Shown here piece by piece: positions 9,756 through 16,854 of a stretch of 64,000 nucleotides of DNA. Positions within the stretch are counted from its first letter, which is position 1; each line of letters opens with the position of its first letter. Source of the DNA: JAEUMD01 sp050250815 (lineage in GTDB: Bacteria; Pseudomonadota; Alphaproteobacteria; Rhizobiales; Hyphomicrobiaceae); assembly GCA_050250815.1 (NCBI GenBank), contig JBFWNY010000015.1:24817-88816 (forward strand). Direction: 5' to 3'. The position numbers were made by a program, and so were the translations under genes. A model generated the notes under the pieces. That model saw nothing but the letters and a program-made list of their open reading frames with translations. It had not been told where the DNA came from and ran no database searches.

Positions 9756-10778
9756 ATGAAGAAGACACTCGCATCGATGTTGGCGCTCGGCCTCGTGCTG
9801 GCCGCGCCCGCTCTCGCCCAGGCCCAGTCGGCCGCAAAGGACATCTTCATCGACGCGCAGAGCAACAGCGAATACCTCGCCAAGGATCTCCTGATCGGCG
9901 CCAAGGTGCACAACGACGAAGGCAAGATCATCGGCGACATCGAGGACCTCGTGCTCAACGACTACAACGGCGTCGAAGGCGTCGTGATGGGGACGGGCGG
10001 CTTCTTCGGCCTCGCCGAGAAGAAAGTCGGCGTGCGCCTTTCGGCACTCACCTTCAAGGAGAAGGACGGCAAAGCCTACGTTACGCTGCCGGGCATCACC
10101 GCCGAGCTTCTGAAGGACGTCGAGCCGTTCAAGCGCGCCAAGCCCGCCAAGACGTTGCTCGAGCGCGCCATGGAGAAGGCGCAGGAGTTCAAGGACAAGG
10201 GTTCGGTGACGGCGAAGGACGCCTACGACAAGGCCAAGGAGCAGGCCGGCCCCGCCTACGAGCGCGCCAAGGAAGCGGCCAAGGAGACGTATGACGCCGC
10301 CAAGGAGGCTGTACAGAGCGCTGCCGACACGGCAAAGGAAGGGGCGACGCCCAGCCAGCCACAGAAAGCAACACCCGAAGCTAAAGCAGCAGCGGCCCCG
10401 TCTCGGATGCGAGACGGGGCCGCTTCTCGTTTCTGGGACATTTGCCTTTGCGCGCACGCTAGCGATCCAAGCGCGCTCCGACCACTCGGAATGGGCCACT
10501 CAGAACGGGATCTCGTCGTCGAGGCTCTTGTCGAACCCGCCCTTGGCGCCACCACCGTTGGACGCGCCACCGCGTCCGGAACGCCGAGGTTCCGATCCGC
10601 CGCCGCCGCCACCGTATCCACCGCCCTGGTCGTACCCACCGAACGAGGAGTCCGCATAGTCGGCTTGGCCGCCCTCCTGGAGACCGCCGGTGCGGGCACC
10701 GGCGCCACCATCCAGCATCGTCAGCGTCGCGTTGAAGCCCTGCAGCACGACCTCAGTCGAGTAGCGGTCCTGCCCTGA
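9756..10778 (+). CDS. Exported PRC-barrel protein with Lys/Ala-rich helical tail; 3' end uncertain
   Basis: A signal peptide (residues 1-22, ending PALAQAQS) is followed by a PRC-barrel-like domain at about residues 28-110: SEYLAKDLLIGAKVHNDEG, IGDIEDLVLNDYNGVEGVV. A long Lys/Ala/Glu-rich amphipathic helix (about 130-200) follows. The frame then runs without a stop through a terminator hairpin at 10391-10424 and 279 bases antisense into ssb, giving 340 residues. A TAA in another frame at 10382-10384, just before the hairpin, looks like the natural end. The last 130 or so residues are probably not part of the ancestral protein. Function of the family: periplasmic or surface protein of unclear role. 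Confidence 0.7.
   Translation: MKKTLASMLALGLVLAAPALAQAQSAAKDIFIDAQSNSEYLAKDLLIGAKVHNDEGKIIGDIEDLVLNDYNGVEGVVMGTGGFFGLAEKKVGVRLSALTFKEKDGKAYVTLPGITAELLKDVEPFKRAKPAKTLLERAMEKAQEFKDKGSVTAKDAYDKAKEQAGPAYERAKEAAKETYDAAKEAVQSAADTAKEGATPSQPQKATPEAKAAAAPSRMRDGAASRFWDICLCAHASDPSALRPLGMGHSERDLVVEALVEPALGATTVGRATASGTPRFRSAAAATVSTALVVPTERGVRIVGLAALLETAGAGTGATIQHRQRRVEALQHDLSRVAVLP
10391..10424. terminator. Strong 15-bp hairpin terminator downstream of PRC-barrel gene
   Basis: AGCGGCCCCGTCTCG (10391-10405) and CGAGACGGGGCCGCT (10410-10424) form a perfect 15-bp stem with a GATG loop. It stands between the PRC-barrel gene and the convergent ssb stop at 10500, the normal place for a shared terminator, yet the PRC-barrel frame continues through it. 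The following TCTCGTTT is only moderately T-rich. Confidence 0.7.
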
Positions 10779-11054
10779 CTGGTCCTGCCACTTGCGGGTT
10801 TGCAACTGCCCCTCGATGTAGACCTTCGAGCCTTTGCGCAAGTACTGCTCGGCCACCTTGCACAGGCCCTCCGAGAAGATGACGACCGAGTGCCACTCGG
10901 TCTTCTCCTTGCGCTCGCCCGAGTTCTTGTCGCGCCACGTCTCGGACGTGGCAACGCGCAGGTTGGCGATGGGGCGCCCGTCCTGCGTACGGCGGATTTC
11001 AGGATCACGGCCGAGATTGCCGACCAGGATCACCTTGTTCACGGAACCGGCCAT
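10500..11054 (-). CDS. ssb: Single-stranded DNA-binding protein
   Basis: SSB coats single-stranded DNA in replication, repair and recombination. The 184-residue protein has an OB-fold at residues 1-110 (MAGSVNKVILVGNLGRDPEI, WHSVVIFSEGLCKVAEQYL, KGSKVYIEGQLQTRKWQD), a Gly-rich linker and the protein-binding tail ending DDEIPF. The ATG at 11054 has AGAGGAG upstream. A LexA-type box lies at 11286-11300, suggesting SOS induction. Confidence 0.97.
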   Translation of the reverse strand: MAGSVNKVILVGNLGRDPEIRRTQDGRPIANLRVATSETWRDKNSGERKEKTEWHSVVIFSEGLCKVAEQYLRKGSKVYIEGQLQTRKWQDQSGQDRYSTEVVLQGFNATLTMLDGGAGARTGGLQEGGQADYADSSFGGYDQGGGYGGGGGGSEPRRSGRGGASNGGGAKGGFDKSLDDEIPF

Positions 11055-11375
11055 GCGATAGCTCCTCTTGGTGCACGTGCGCGCCGGACCACGGCGCACA
11101 GTTATGGCTGTCTCAGCATCTGGCGGCCGGCAGCCCGGCCGGCGCGCTCTGTACCAGACCAGCAGCGGCCAATGCGATTCCCGGCGCATCCTAGACCGAT
11201 CGCGCAGGTCAATCGCCCTGCTGCCGACCCCGCCCGCGGGCTTGTCCACGATATTCCGGTCCGACAAAACCCATCGAGACCATAGGTTCTTGTTATGTTC
11301 TAATCTAGGCGCAAAGGGCGAGTAGCGCAAGGTGTGCCCCGCGTTCGCCGGCAGGAGCGTCGCCGGGGCGGGCCG
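11055..11375. other. Intergenic region upstream of ssb
   Basis: This 321-bp gap between the pentapeptide-repeat gene and ssb contains the ssb promoter and a LexA-type box at 11286-11300 in a locally AT-rich patch. No gene was recognised in it. Confidence 0.6.
11286..11300. promoter_or_regulatory. LexA SOS box (GTTC-N7-GTTC) upstream of ssb
   Basis: GTTCTTGTTATGTTC matches exactly the alphaproteobacterial LexA operator GTTC-N7-GTTC. It is in an AT-rich patch 232 bases upstream of the ssb ATG. The motif rule is established; control of ssb by this site is inference from position and from the SOS regulation of ssb known in relatives. Confidence 0.65.
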
Positions 11376-13454
11376 TCAGTTGTTGCTGCGCGCAACGTCG
11401 ACCGCTGCCGTCAGCTCCCGCATCACTTTGGCCGAAGCCGCCTGCCCGGCCGGACAAGCTGGCGACTTCAGCCGCTCATAGATCGCCATCATATCACCGC
11501 GAAACACGCCGGCCTGCGCCCTTCGGGCAATGCCGGTCGCGACCGAACCCTGCGACCAGCGGGGCCGGCACATCACCGTTGCCAGATGCTGCGTCAGGTC
11601 GCCCGAGAATGCGTCGCCCGCCGACTGCGCGACGCTCGAATCCTTGAGCGAGACCCAGCGCTGCCAATCCGGACTCGATCTCCAGCGCCCGCTCTGCGCC
11701 GCATCGAGCACCGGCGCCAGCGCTTCCTTCACCAGCGTCTTGGTACGCGGCAACCCGATCCGGTCGATGGCGCGCTGCATGGCGGCAATGTCGATGTCGC
11801 TGGGCGCGGCCAGATTGACGTTCGACATATCGGCGAGCTGCATGGTCTCCGATGCCGGCGGAGAGACACTCCACACGTCGGCGTACCGAAGGTCGGCGCC
11901 CTGGAGCTTCGCTCCTGTCATCTCGGTGGCGAACAGCTTGGCCTGCTGGATCGTCGCGCCTTCCAGATCCGCGTCGCGCATGACCGCTCCCTGCAGGCCG
12001 GCGTAGTTCAGCCCCGCCCCCTGCAGCCCGGCGCTGGAGAAATCGGCATACTGGAGCTGCGCGCCGGTGAGGTCCGCGCCCTGCATTTGCGCGATGAGGA
12101 AGTTGGCGCCCTGCGCCTGCACGCCGCCGGTGAGGTCGGCCTTCTGCAGATTGGCGCTGGAGAAGCTGGCGCCCACGAGCACAGCAAACGTCAGCTCCGC
12201 CTCGACGAGCCGCGCCTCCTCGAGCTTCGCACCGGTGAGGTCGATGCCGACCATTTGCGCCCCGTCGAGCCGTGCGCGTGACAGATCGGCCTGGCGCGCG
12301 CTCGCGCACAGAGCCGTGTTCCGGTTGTCCGACAGCAGCAGTTCGTTGAGATCGGCGCACTGCAGCCACACACCCCGCAAGTCGGCACCGATGAAGCTCG
12401 CGTCTGAAACGTTCGCGCCAGTCAGATCGGCCTGGTGCAGATCGGAGCGGTCGAGCCGCGCATAGCGCAAGTCGCGGCCGCGCAGCTTGAGTGTCGGCTC
12501 GCCAGCCGTCACGTCGCGGTCGGCCACAAGATCGGTGTCGGTGACGACGAGATTGCGCGTGAAGATGCCAAACAACGTGCCGTCGGCGCGCGCGCCTACA
12601 TATGGCAAAACGAACCCGCCCAGATACCTGTCGCCGCGCCGCGGCGTGGCCTCATCGGCGACATTCACGCCCAGCATGCGCTGGCCGGTCTTGTCCAGCC
12701 ACTCGCCCGGAATGGTCGCAGCGATGAATGAGAACAGGGCCACGAGCCCCAGCACGCCGGCGGTCACGATGAAGCTCACCGGGTGTGCCATTGCGATGCG
12801 CGCGAACGCCCGGAAGAACGAGGTCTCCGCGCGGATCAGGAAGATGCCGATCAGCACCAGCATGGCGATGTCGACGACGAGCGCTATCCGGTGGCTCCAG
12901 GTGATGGCTATGTCGTGGTAGGGGAGGAACACGACTTGTATGTAGAGAATGAGCACGACCGGCAGCACGACCAGCGTGAGCCAGCTCATGCCATGCAGGA
13001 ACGCGCCCATCACCGACGACCGCTCCGGTCCGGCGATGGCCTGCACGAAGAAGAAGTTGTGCAGCTCGAGCCGCAGTGGATGCGTGCGCCGGTCCGTCGA
13101 TTCCAGCAGCCGTATCGCGTGGTCGAATTCGAGCGTCTTGCGGGCCAGAAGCACAAGTTGCGAGACGACGCCCAAGTGCAGCAGAACCAGGATGACGGGG
13201 GCGAACTGGAAGAATTGAGTGAGCTGAATAGAGACCTGGAGGATCGGCAACGAGACCGGCGTCTCGAGCAGCAGGTCGCGATGCGTGACGCCGGCGACCG
13301 CCACAGTCAGGTAGGTCATGAGGCCGAGGAAGATCAGCCAGGCGCGGTGCGCTGTATCGCTCGAGTCGTTGACCGCCTCGAGCAGGCTGTAGGGGTTGAC
13401 GGGCGTATCGCTTTCCGGCCGCGGTTGCACAACCCCGGAATAAAGGTTGGACAT
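11376..13454 (-). CDS. Membrane-anchored pentapeptide-repeat protein
   Basis: The 692-residue protein has two parts. Residues 1-255 contain about five hydrophobic helices (WLIFLGLMTYLTVAVAG, FAPVILVLLHLGVVSQLVLL, LTLVVLPVVLILYIQVVF, IALVVDIAMLVLIGIFLI, FIVTAGVLGLVALFSFIAA). From about residue 325 it carries a long run of A(D/N)LXX pentapeptide repeats that fold as a right-handed quadrilateral beta-helix (LRYARLDRSDLHQADLTGAN, LQKADLTG, MQGADLTGAQLQYADFSSAG). The final 130 residues are non-repetitive. GGAG motifs precede the ATG. Soluble pentapeptide proteins such as Qnr and MfpA mimic DNA and bind gyrase, but membrane-anchored ones have no assigned role. Confidence 0.9.
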   Translation of the reverse strand: MSNLYSGVVQPRPESDTPVNPYSLLEAVNDSSDTAHRAWLIFLGLMTYLTVAVAGVTHRDLLLETPVSLPILQVSIQLTQFFQFAPVILVLLHLGVVSQLVLLARKTLEFDHAIRLLESTDRRTHPLRLELHNFFFVQAIAGPERSSVMGAFLHGMSWLTLVVLPVVLILYIQVVFLPYHDIAITWSHRIALVVDIAMLVLIGIFLIRAETSFFRAFARIAMAHPVSFIVTAGVLGLVALFSFIAATIPGEWLDKTGQRMLGVNVADEATPRRGDRYLGGFVLPYVGARADGTLFGIFTRNLVVTDTDLVADRDVTAGEPTLKLRGRDLRYARLDRSDLHQADLTGANVSDASFIGADLRGVWLQCADLNELLLSDNRNTALCASARQADLSRARLDGAQMVGIDLTGAKLEEARLVEAELTFAVLVGASFSSANLQKADLTGGVQAQGANFLIAQMQGADLTGAQLQYADFSSAGLQGAGLNYAGLQGAVMRDADLEGATIQQAKLFATEMTGAKLQGADLRYADVWSVSPPASETMQLADMSNVNLAAPSDIDIAAMQRAIDRIGLPRTKTLVKEALAPVLDAAQSGRWRSSPDWQRWVSLKDSSVAQSAGDAFSGDLTQHLATVMCRPRWSQGSVATGIARRAQAGVFRGDMMAIYERLKSPACPAGQAASAKVMRELTAAVDVARSNN

Positions 13455-13775
13455 GCCGCTCCACTCCTACTCCCTGCCACCCGCACACTAGGCCAGACCA
13501 TAACGGATAAAGTTAGGCTGGCCCACGGCCGCGGCCGTGCCGCTTGCGGCGCCCTCCTCGACTGTGGCGAAGTTGCCCCATTGCCGCGGCCCGGCTTCCG
13601 GGCACCTGAACGGTGCCCCACTGCCGGTCGGGCTTGACCGCGGGCGAAACACGTATCATCGAAGCAGTGCGGCACCTCGATCCGACAGCGTCATCGGTTC
13701 TCCCTTGCTGACCGGCGGGGCCGCTCGGGCCAAGTCGCCCTTGCTCTCCCTTCAGCGCGGGATACCTCGTTCCCA
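13455..13775. other. Intergenic region, pentapeptide gene / ykgJ
   Basis: These 321 bp separate divergent genes. I see no gene, terminator or clear operator; the sequence is very GC-rich and must contain the two outward promoters. Confidence 0.5.
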
Positions 13776-14144
13776 ATGGCTCAATACGATTGCTCCAAGT
13801 GCCCCGGCTACTGCTGCTCCTACCCGCTGATCGCACTCGACCGCCGCGATGTCGAGCGGCTGGCCAAACATCACGGCCTGGAGTTTGACGAGGCCAAGCG
13901 CGCCTTCACCAAGGAGGCGCACGGCCGCAAATACGCCATGCGGCGCAAGAAGGACGAGATCTACGGCCGCATCTGCCGGTTCTTCGACACCAAGGCGCGG
14001 CGCTGCACCGTCTACGAGGCACGCCCGGCCGTCTGTCGCTCGTTTCCCGGAGACGGACGCTGCGGCTACTATGATTTCCTGTCGTTCGAGCGCCGCGCAC
14101 AGGACGACCCGGAGTTCGTGGCGCTGACCGACCACAGCGACTGA
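13776..14144 (+). CDS. YkgJ-family cysteine cluster protein
   Basis: This 122-residue protein is of the YkgJ/Fli-B type, which binds zinc or an iron-sulfur cluster through conserved cysteines. The N-terminal cluster is C6-x2-C9-x3-C13-C14 (DCSKCPGYCC), and further cysteines occur in RICRFFD, RRCTVYEARPAVCRSFPG and GRCGYY. It is cytoplasmic. The function of the family is unknown. A GST gene follows after 38 bases on the same strand. Confidence 0.9.
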   Translation: MAQYDCSKCPGYCCSYPLIALDRRDVERLAKHHGLEFDEAKRAFTKEAHGRKYAMRRKKDEIYGRICRFFDTKARRCTVYEARPAVCRSFPGDGRCGYYDFLSFERRAQDDPEFVALTDHSD

Positions 14145-14182
14145 GCGCACCCCAGCATCGCCGCACCGTAAGGGACCGCCGC

Positions 14183-14896
14183 ATGATCACGCTCTACACT
14201 TTCGGTCCCGCCTTAGGCCTGCCCGACCCTAGTCCGTTCGTGACCAAGGCCGAGGTCCTGCTCAAGCTCGCCGGGGTGCCCTACGAGAGGAAGCGTGCCG
14301 ACGTGCGCAAGGCACCCAAGGGCAAGCTCCCGTTCATCCGCGATGAGGACGGCACCATCGTCGCCGACAGCACGCTCATCCGCCTGCATCTGGAGCGCAC
14401 GCGCGGGCTCGATTTCGACCGTGGTCTGACGCCGGCCGAACGGGGCATCGCCTGGGCGTTCGAAAAGCTGCTCGAGGACCAGCTCTACTGGGTGGCCATG
14501 CGCGAACGCTGGCTCGACGACGCCAACTTCGACCGCGGCCCGCGCCACTTCTTCAACGGATTGCCCGCGCCCATGCGATCGCTGGTCATTGCGATGGTGC
14601 GCCGAGAGGTGCGCCGCAACCTCTGGGGCCAGGGCATCGGCCGGCTGGCGCCCGAGGAAATCGAGGCGGTTGCGGCGCGCGCCGTGCAGGGCCTCTCGGA
14701 CTTCCTCGCCGACAAGCCCTTCATGTTCGGCGACGAGCCTCGCGGCGTGGATGCCACCGTCTGGTCGTTCACGACCGGGATGCTGTGCCCGGTGTTCACC
14801 TCAGCGCTGCGCCGCATCGGCGAGCGGCACGCCAACCTAGTCGCTTATCGTGACCGCGGCATGGCGCTCTGGTTTCCCGAACTCTCGAAGGCGTGA
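14183..14896 (+). CDS. Glutathione S-transferase family protein
   Basis: The 237-residue protein has an N-terminal thioredoxin-like domain (MITLYTFGPALGLPDPSPF, then KLPFIRDEDGTIVADST with the glutathione-binding Pro and Asp-Ser) and an all-helical C-terminal domain ending in VDATVWSFTTGML. The overall arrangement resembles the metaxin/FAXC-like branch of GSTs rather than classical detoxifying forms. Substrate unknown. It is read together with the ykgJ gene just upstream. Confidence 0.87.
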   Translation: MITLYTFGPALGLPDPSPFVTKAEVLLKLAGVPYERKRADVRKAPKGKLPFIRDEDGTIVADSTLIRLHLERTRGLDFDRGLTPAERGIAWAFEKLLEDQLYWVAMRERWLDDANFDRGPRHFFNGLPAPMRSLVIAMVRREVRRNLWGQGIGRLAPEEIEAVAARAVQGLSDFLADKPFMFGDEPRGVDATVWSFTTGMLCPVFTSALRRIGERHANLVAYRDRGMALWFPELSKA

Positions 14897-15007
14897 AGGG
14901 GATCGAACCCTCCGCGCTGCCAGCGATGGCCAAGAGCCCATCTTTCTAACTGGGCGCGGCGGCGATAGGATGTGTACACATCCGCGGCTCCATCCGTGAG
15001 GTCGCCC

Positions 15008-15997
15008 GTGACCGCTCCGCAGTCCATTTCCCCGCAGCCCTTCCTCGATCCCGGCCTGATCGCCGATCTATGCGGCGAGAGAACATTCACGGCAGGCGAG
15101 CGCCTGCGGACGAAGGGACTGCTATCGATCGACATGTTCCTTCTGACGCGCGGCGAGGTTGAGATCGATGTCGGCGACGCTCCGGCAACGCTGATTGCCG
15201 GGCGCGGCTCGCCGGTTGGTGAGATCGGCTTTCTCACCGGCGTGCCTGCAACGGCGACCGTCACCGCCAGGGGCGACGTGTCGGCGCTCTATATCGACAA
15301 CGGCACTTGGCGCGCCATCGCGCAGCACAAGCCCGAAGTCGCAATTGCGCTGCACCGGCAGCTCGCCGAGATCGCGGAGGGACGCCGCAGCCACAACCTG
15401 CTGTTTATCGAAGGCGCCGACGCTACCAGCGGTGCGGCCGTCGATGTCGTTCTCTGCCGCGATCCCGACCAGTTGTTCGAGGCGCAGCGTATGCGCTACG
15501 AGGTCTACTGCGAGGAACTGGGCCGTACGTCTCCCAACGCGGACAAGGAGCGCCGCATCATCGCCGACGGCCTCGATCATAATGGCCATGTCCTGCTGGC
15601 GCTCGCCGACGGCGCACCCGTCGCCACGATGCGCCTCAACATGTCGCGCGAGGGCGGCCTGGGCCTGCTCGAAGGGCTCTACGGGATGGCGCAGCATCCG
15701 GGCCACCCGCAATCGACCGGAATTGTGACCAAGTTCATCGTGCGCAAGGAGCACCGATTCAGCCAAGCCGCCTTCAAGATGATGGCGACTGCCCTCGAGA
15801 TGGCGCAGCGGTATGCTGTCAAGCACTGCTACATCGATTGCATTCCGACACTGGTGCCGGCTTACATGGCACTCGGCTTCGCCCATGCGGCGCCGGCCTT
15901 CCTGCACCCAGAGAACGGACGCTCGCATCCCATGCGGCTCGACGTCGACCGCTATGCCAAGCGGGTGTTCCGACTGGCGGGGCTTGTTGCCCGCTGA
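15008..15997 (+). CDS. Cyclic-nucleotide-binding domain fused to FeeM-like GNAT acyltransferase
   Basis: The 329-residue protein joins an N-terminal cNMP-binding domain (about residues 10-130; TRGEVEIDVG, SPVGEIGFLTGVPATATVTA) to a C-terminal GNAT domain of the N-acyl amino acid synthase type (about 145-320). The latter shows RMRYEVYCEE, DHNGHVLLALADGAPVATMR and KFIVRKEHR. Known FeeM-type enzymes link acyl chains from acyl-ACP to amino acids. A GTG start at 15008 is preferred because GTGAGG lies six bases before it; a GTG at 14972 would add 12 residues. The next gene, a di-iron hydroxylase, starts 39 bases downstream, suggesting a lipid-modifying pair. Substrate and effector nucleotide are not known. 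Confidence 0.82.
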   Translation: MTAPQSISPQPFLDPGLIADLCGERTFTAGERLRTKGLLSIDMFLLTRGEVEIDVGDAPATLIAGRGSPVGEIGFLTGVPATATVTARGDVSALYIDNGTWRAIAQHKPEVAIALHRQLAEIAEGRRSHNLLFIEGADATSGAAVDVVLCRDPDQLFEAQRMRYEVYCEELGRTSPNADKERRIIADGLDHNGHVLLALADGAPVATMRLNMSREGGLGLLEGLYGMAQHPGHPQSTGIVTKFIVRKEHRFSQAAFKMMATALEMAQRYAVKHCYIDCIPTLVPAYMALGFAHAAPAFLHPENGRSHPMRLDVDRYAKRVFRLAGLVAR

Positions 15998-16036
15998 CAC
16001 TCCCCCGGCAAGGGATCGAACAGAGGAGGAGCTGTC

Positions 16037-16789
16037 GTGACGTGGGGAGAGATCACAGCGCTCATCGTAATCGCCACGCTCGGACACGTGATGGCCGCCT
16101 TCTGGTATGCGGCATATCGCGGTGAGTGGACCTTCTGCAGCAAGAAGATCTACGCCATCAAGATCAGCGACAAGCAGTTGCGGCGCGAGCTTCTCAACTC
16201 GATCCACACGCCCATTCACGCCGTGATCCTGGCGGCGTTCATGCTGCTTGGCTTCTTCGCCGAACGCTCCTGGACGGGCTTCTTCGCCACACTCGCGCTC
16301 GCCTTCGTATGGGCGGAGGTCTGGCACTACGTCTCGCACCGCGCTTTCCATCTGAAGCCGCTGCACTGGATCCATGCCGAGCACCACAAGAGCCACATCA
16401 ACAGCCCGTTCACCGCGATCTCGTTCTCGTTCTGGGAGAAGACGATCTTCGACTTGGGCTACCTGGGCGTTCTGGCGCTGATCGATCTGGCCGTGAGCCT
16501 CAATTTCTACGGCATCGCCGGCTGGTACGTCGGTTATCTGATCGTCAATTCGTTCGGCCACGCCAATTTCGAGATCAGGCCCGGAAGTTACAATGCGGTG
16601 CTGGGCAAGGTGCTGACGACCTCGACGTACCACTCGCTGCATCACTCGCGCTACACGGGCAACTATGGCCTCGCCACACGCGCATTAGACCAGATCTTCA
16701 AGACCGAGTGGACGGACTACGAGAAGCTCTACACGCGCGTCACCGGCGACGGCCCGCCGCTCTCCTCGCTGCGCGAGCGCGTCGACTGA
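16037..16789 (+). CDS. Fatty acid hydroxylase / sterol desaturase superfamily protein
   Basis: This is an integral membrane di-iron enzyme of 250 residues. The histidine boxes are in place: HYVSH at 97-101, HAEHH at 113-117 and HSLHH at 199-203. Hydrophobic helices occur at about 5-27, 58-75, 80-95 and 135-172. Members hydroxylate or desaturate lipids with O2, including the OlsE-type enzyme that modifies ornithine lipids. The GTG start is preceded by GAGGAG. It is 39 bases after the CNB-GNAT gene and probably works on its product, which is inference from context. Confidence 0.9.
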   Translation: MTWGEITALIVIATLGHVMAAFWYAAYRGEWTFCSKKIYAIKISDKQLRRELLNSIHTPIHAVILAAFMLLGFFAERSWTGFFATLALAFVWAEVWHYVSHRAFHLKPLHWIHAEHHKSHINSPFTAISFSFWEKTIFDLGYLGVLALIDLAVSLNFYGIAGWYVGYLIVNSFGHANFEIRPGSYNAVLGKVLTTSTYHSLHHSRYTGNYGLATRALDQIFKTEWTDYEKLYTRVTGDGPPLSSLRERVD

Positions 16790-16801
16790 TGGGCGGTGAA
16801 G

Positions 16802-16832
16802 CGCCCGGCGCACCGCAACGATGCACCGGGCG
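16802..16832. terminator. Hairpin between convergent hydroxylase and RTX genes
   Basis: CGCCCGGCGCA (16802-16812) pairs with TGCACCGGGCG (16822-16832) with one mismatch and a 9-base loop, between two convergent stops. It probably terminates both. Confidence 0.6.
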
Positions 16833-16854
16833 AATGCTTCTCGGGGCTTCCGCT

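Noticed and set aside
15122..16645. 507-residue open frame on the minus strand
   Set aside because: Antisense to the CNB-GNAT and hydroxylase genes, both of which have clear motifs. The composition is typical of a complementary-strand shadow.
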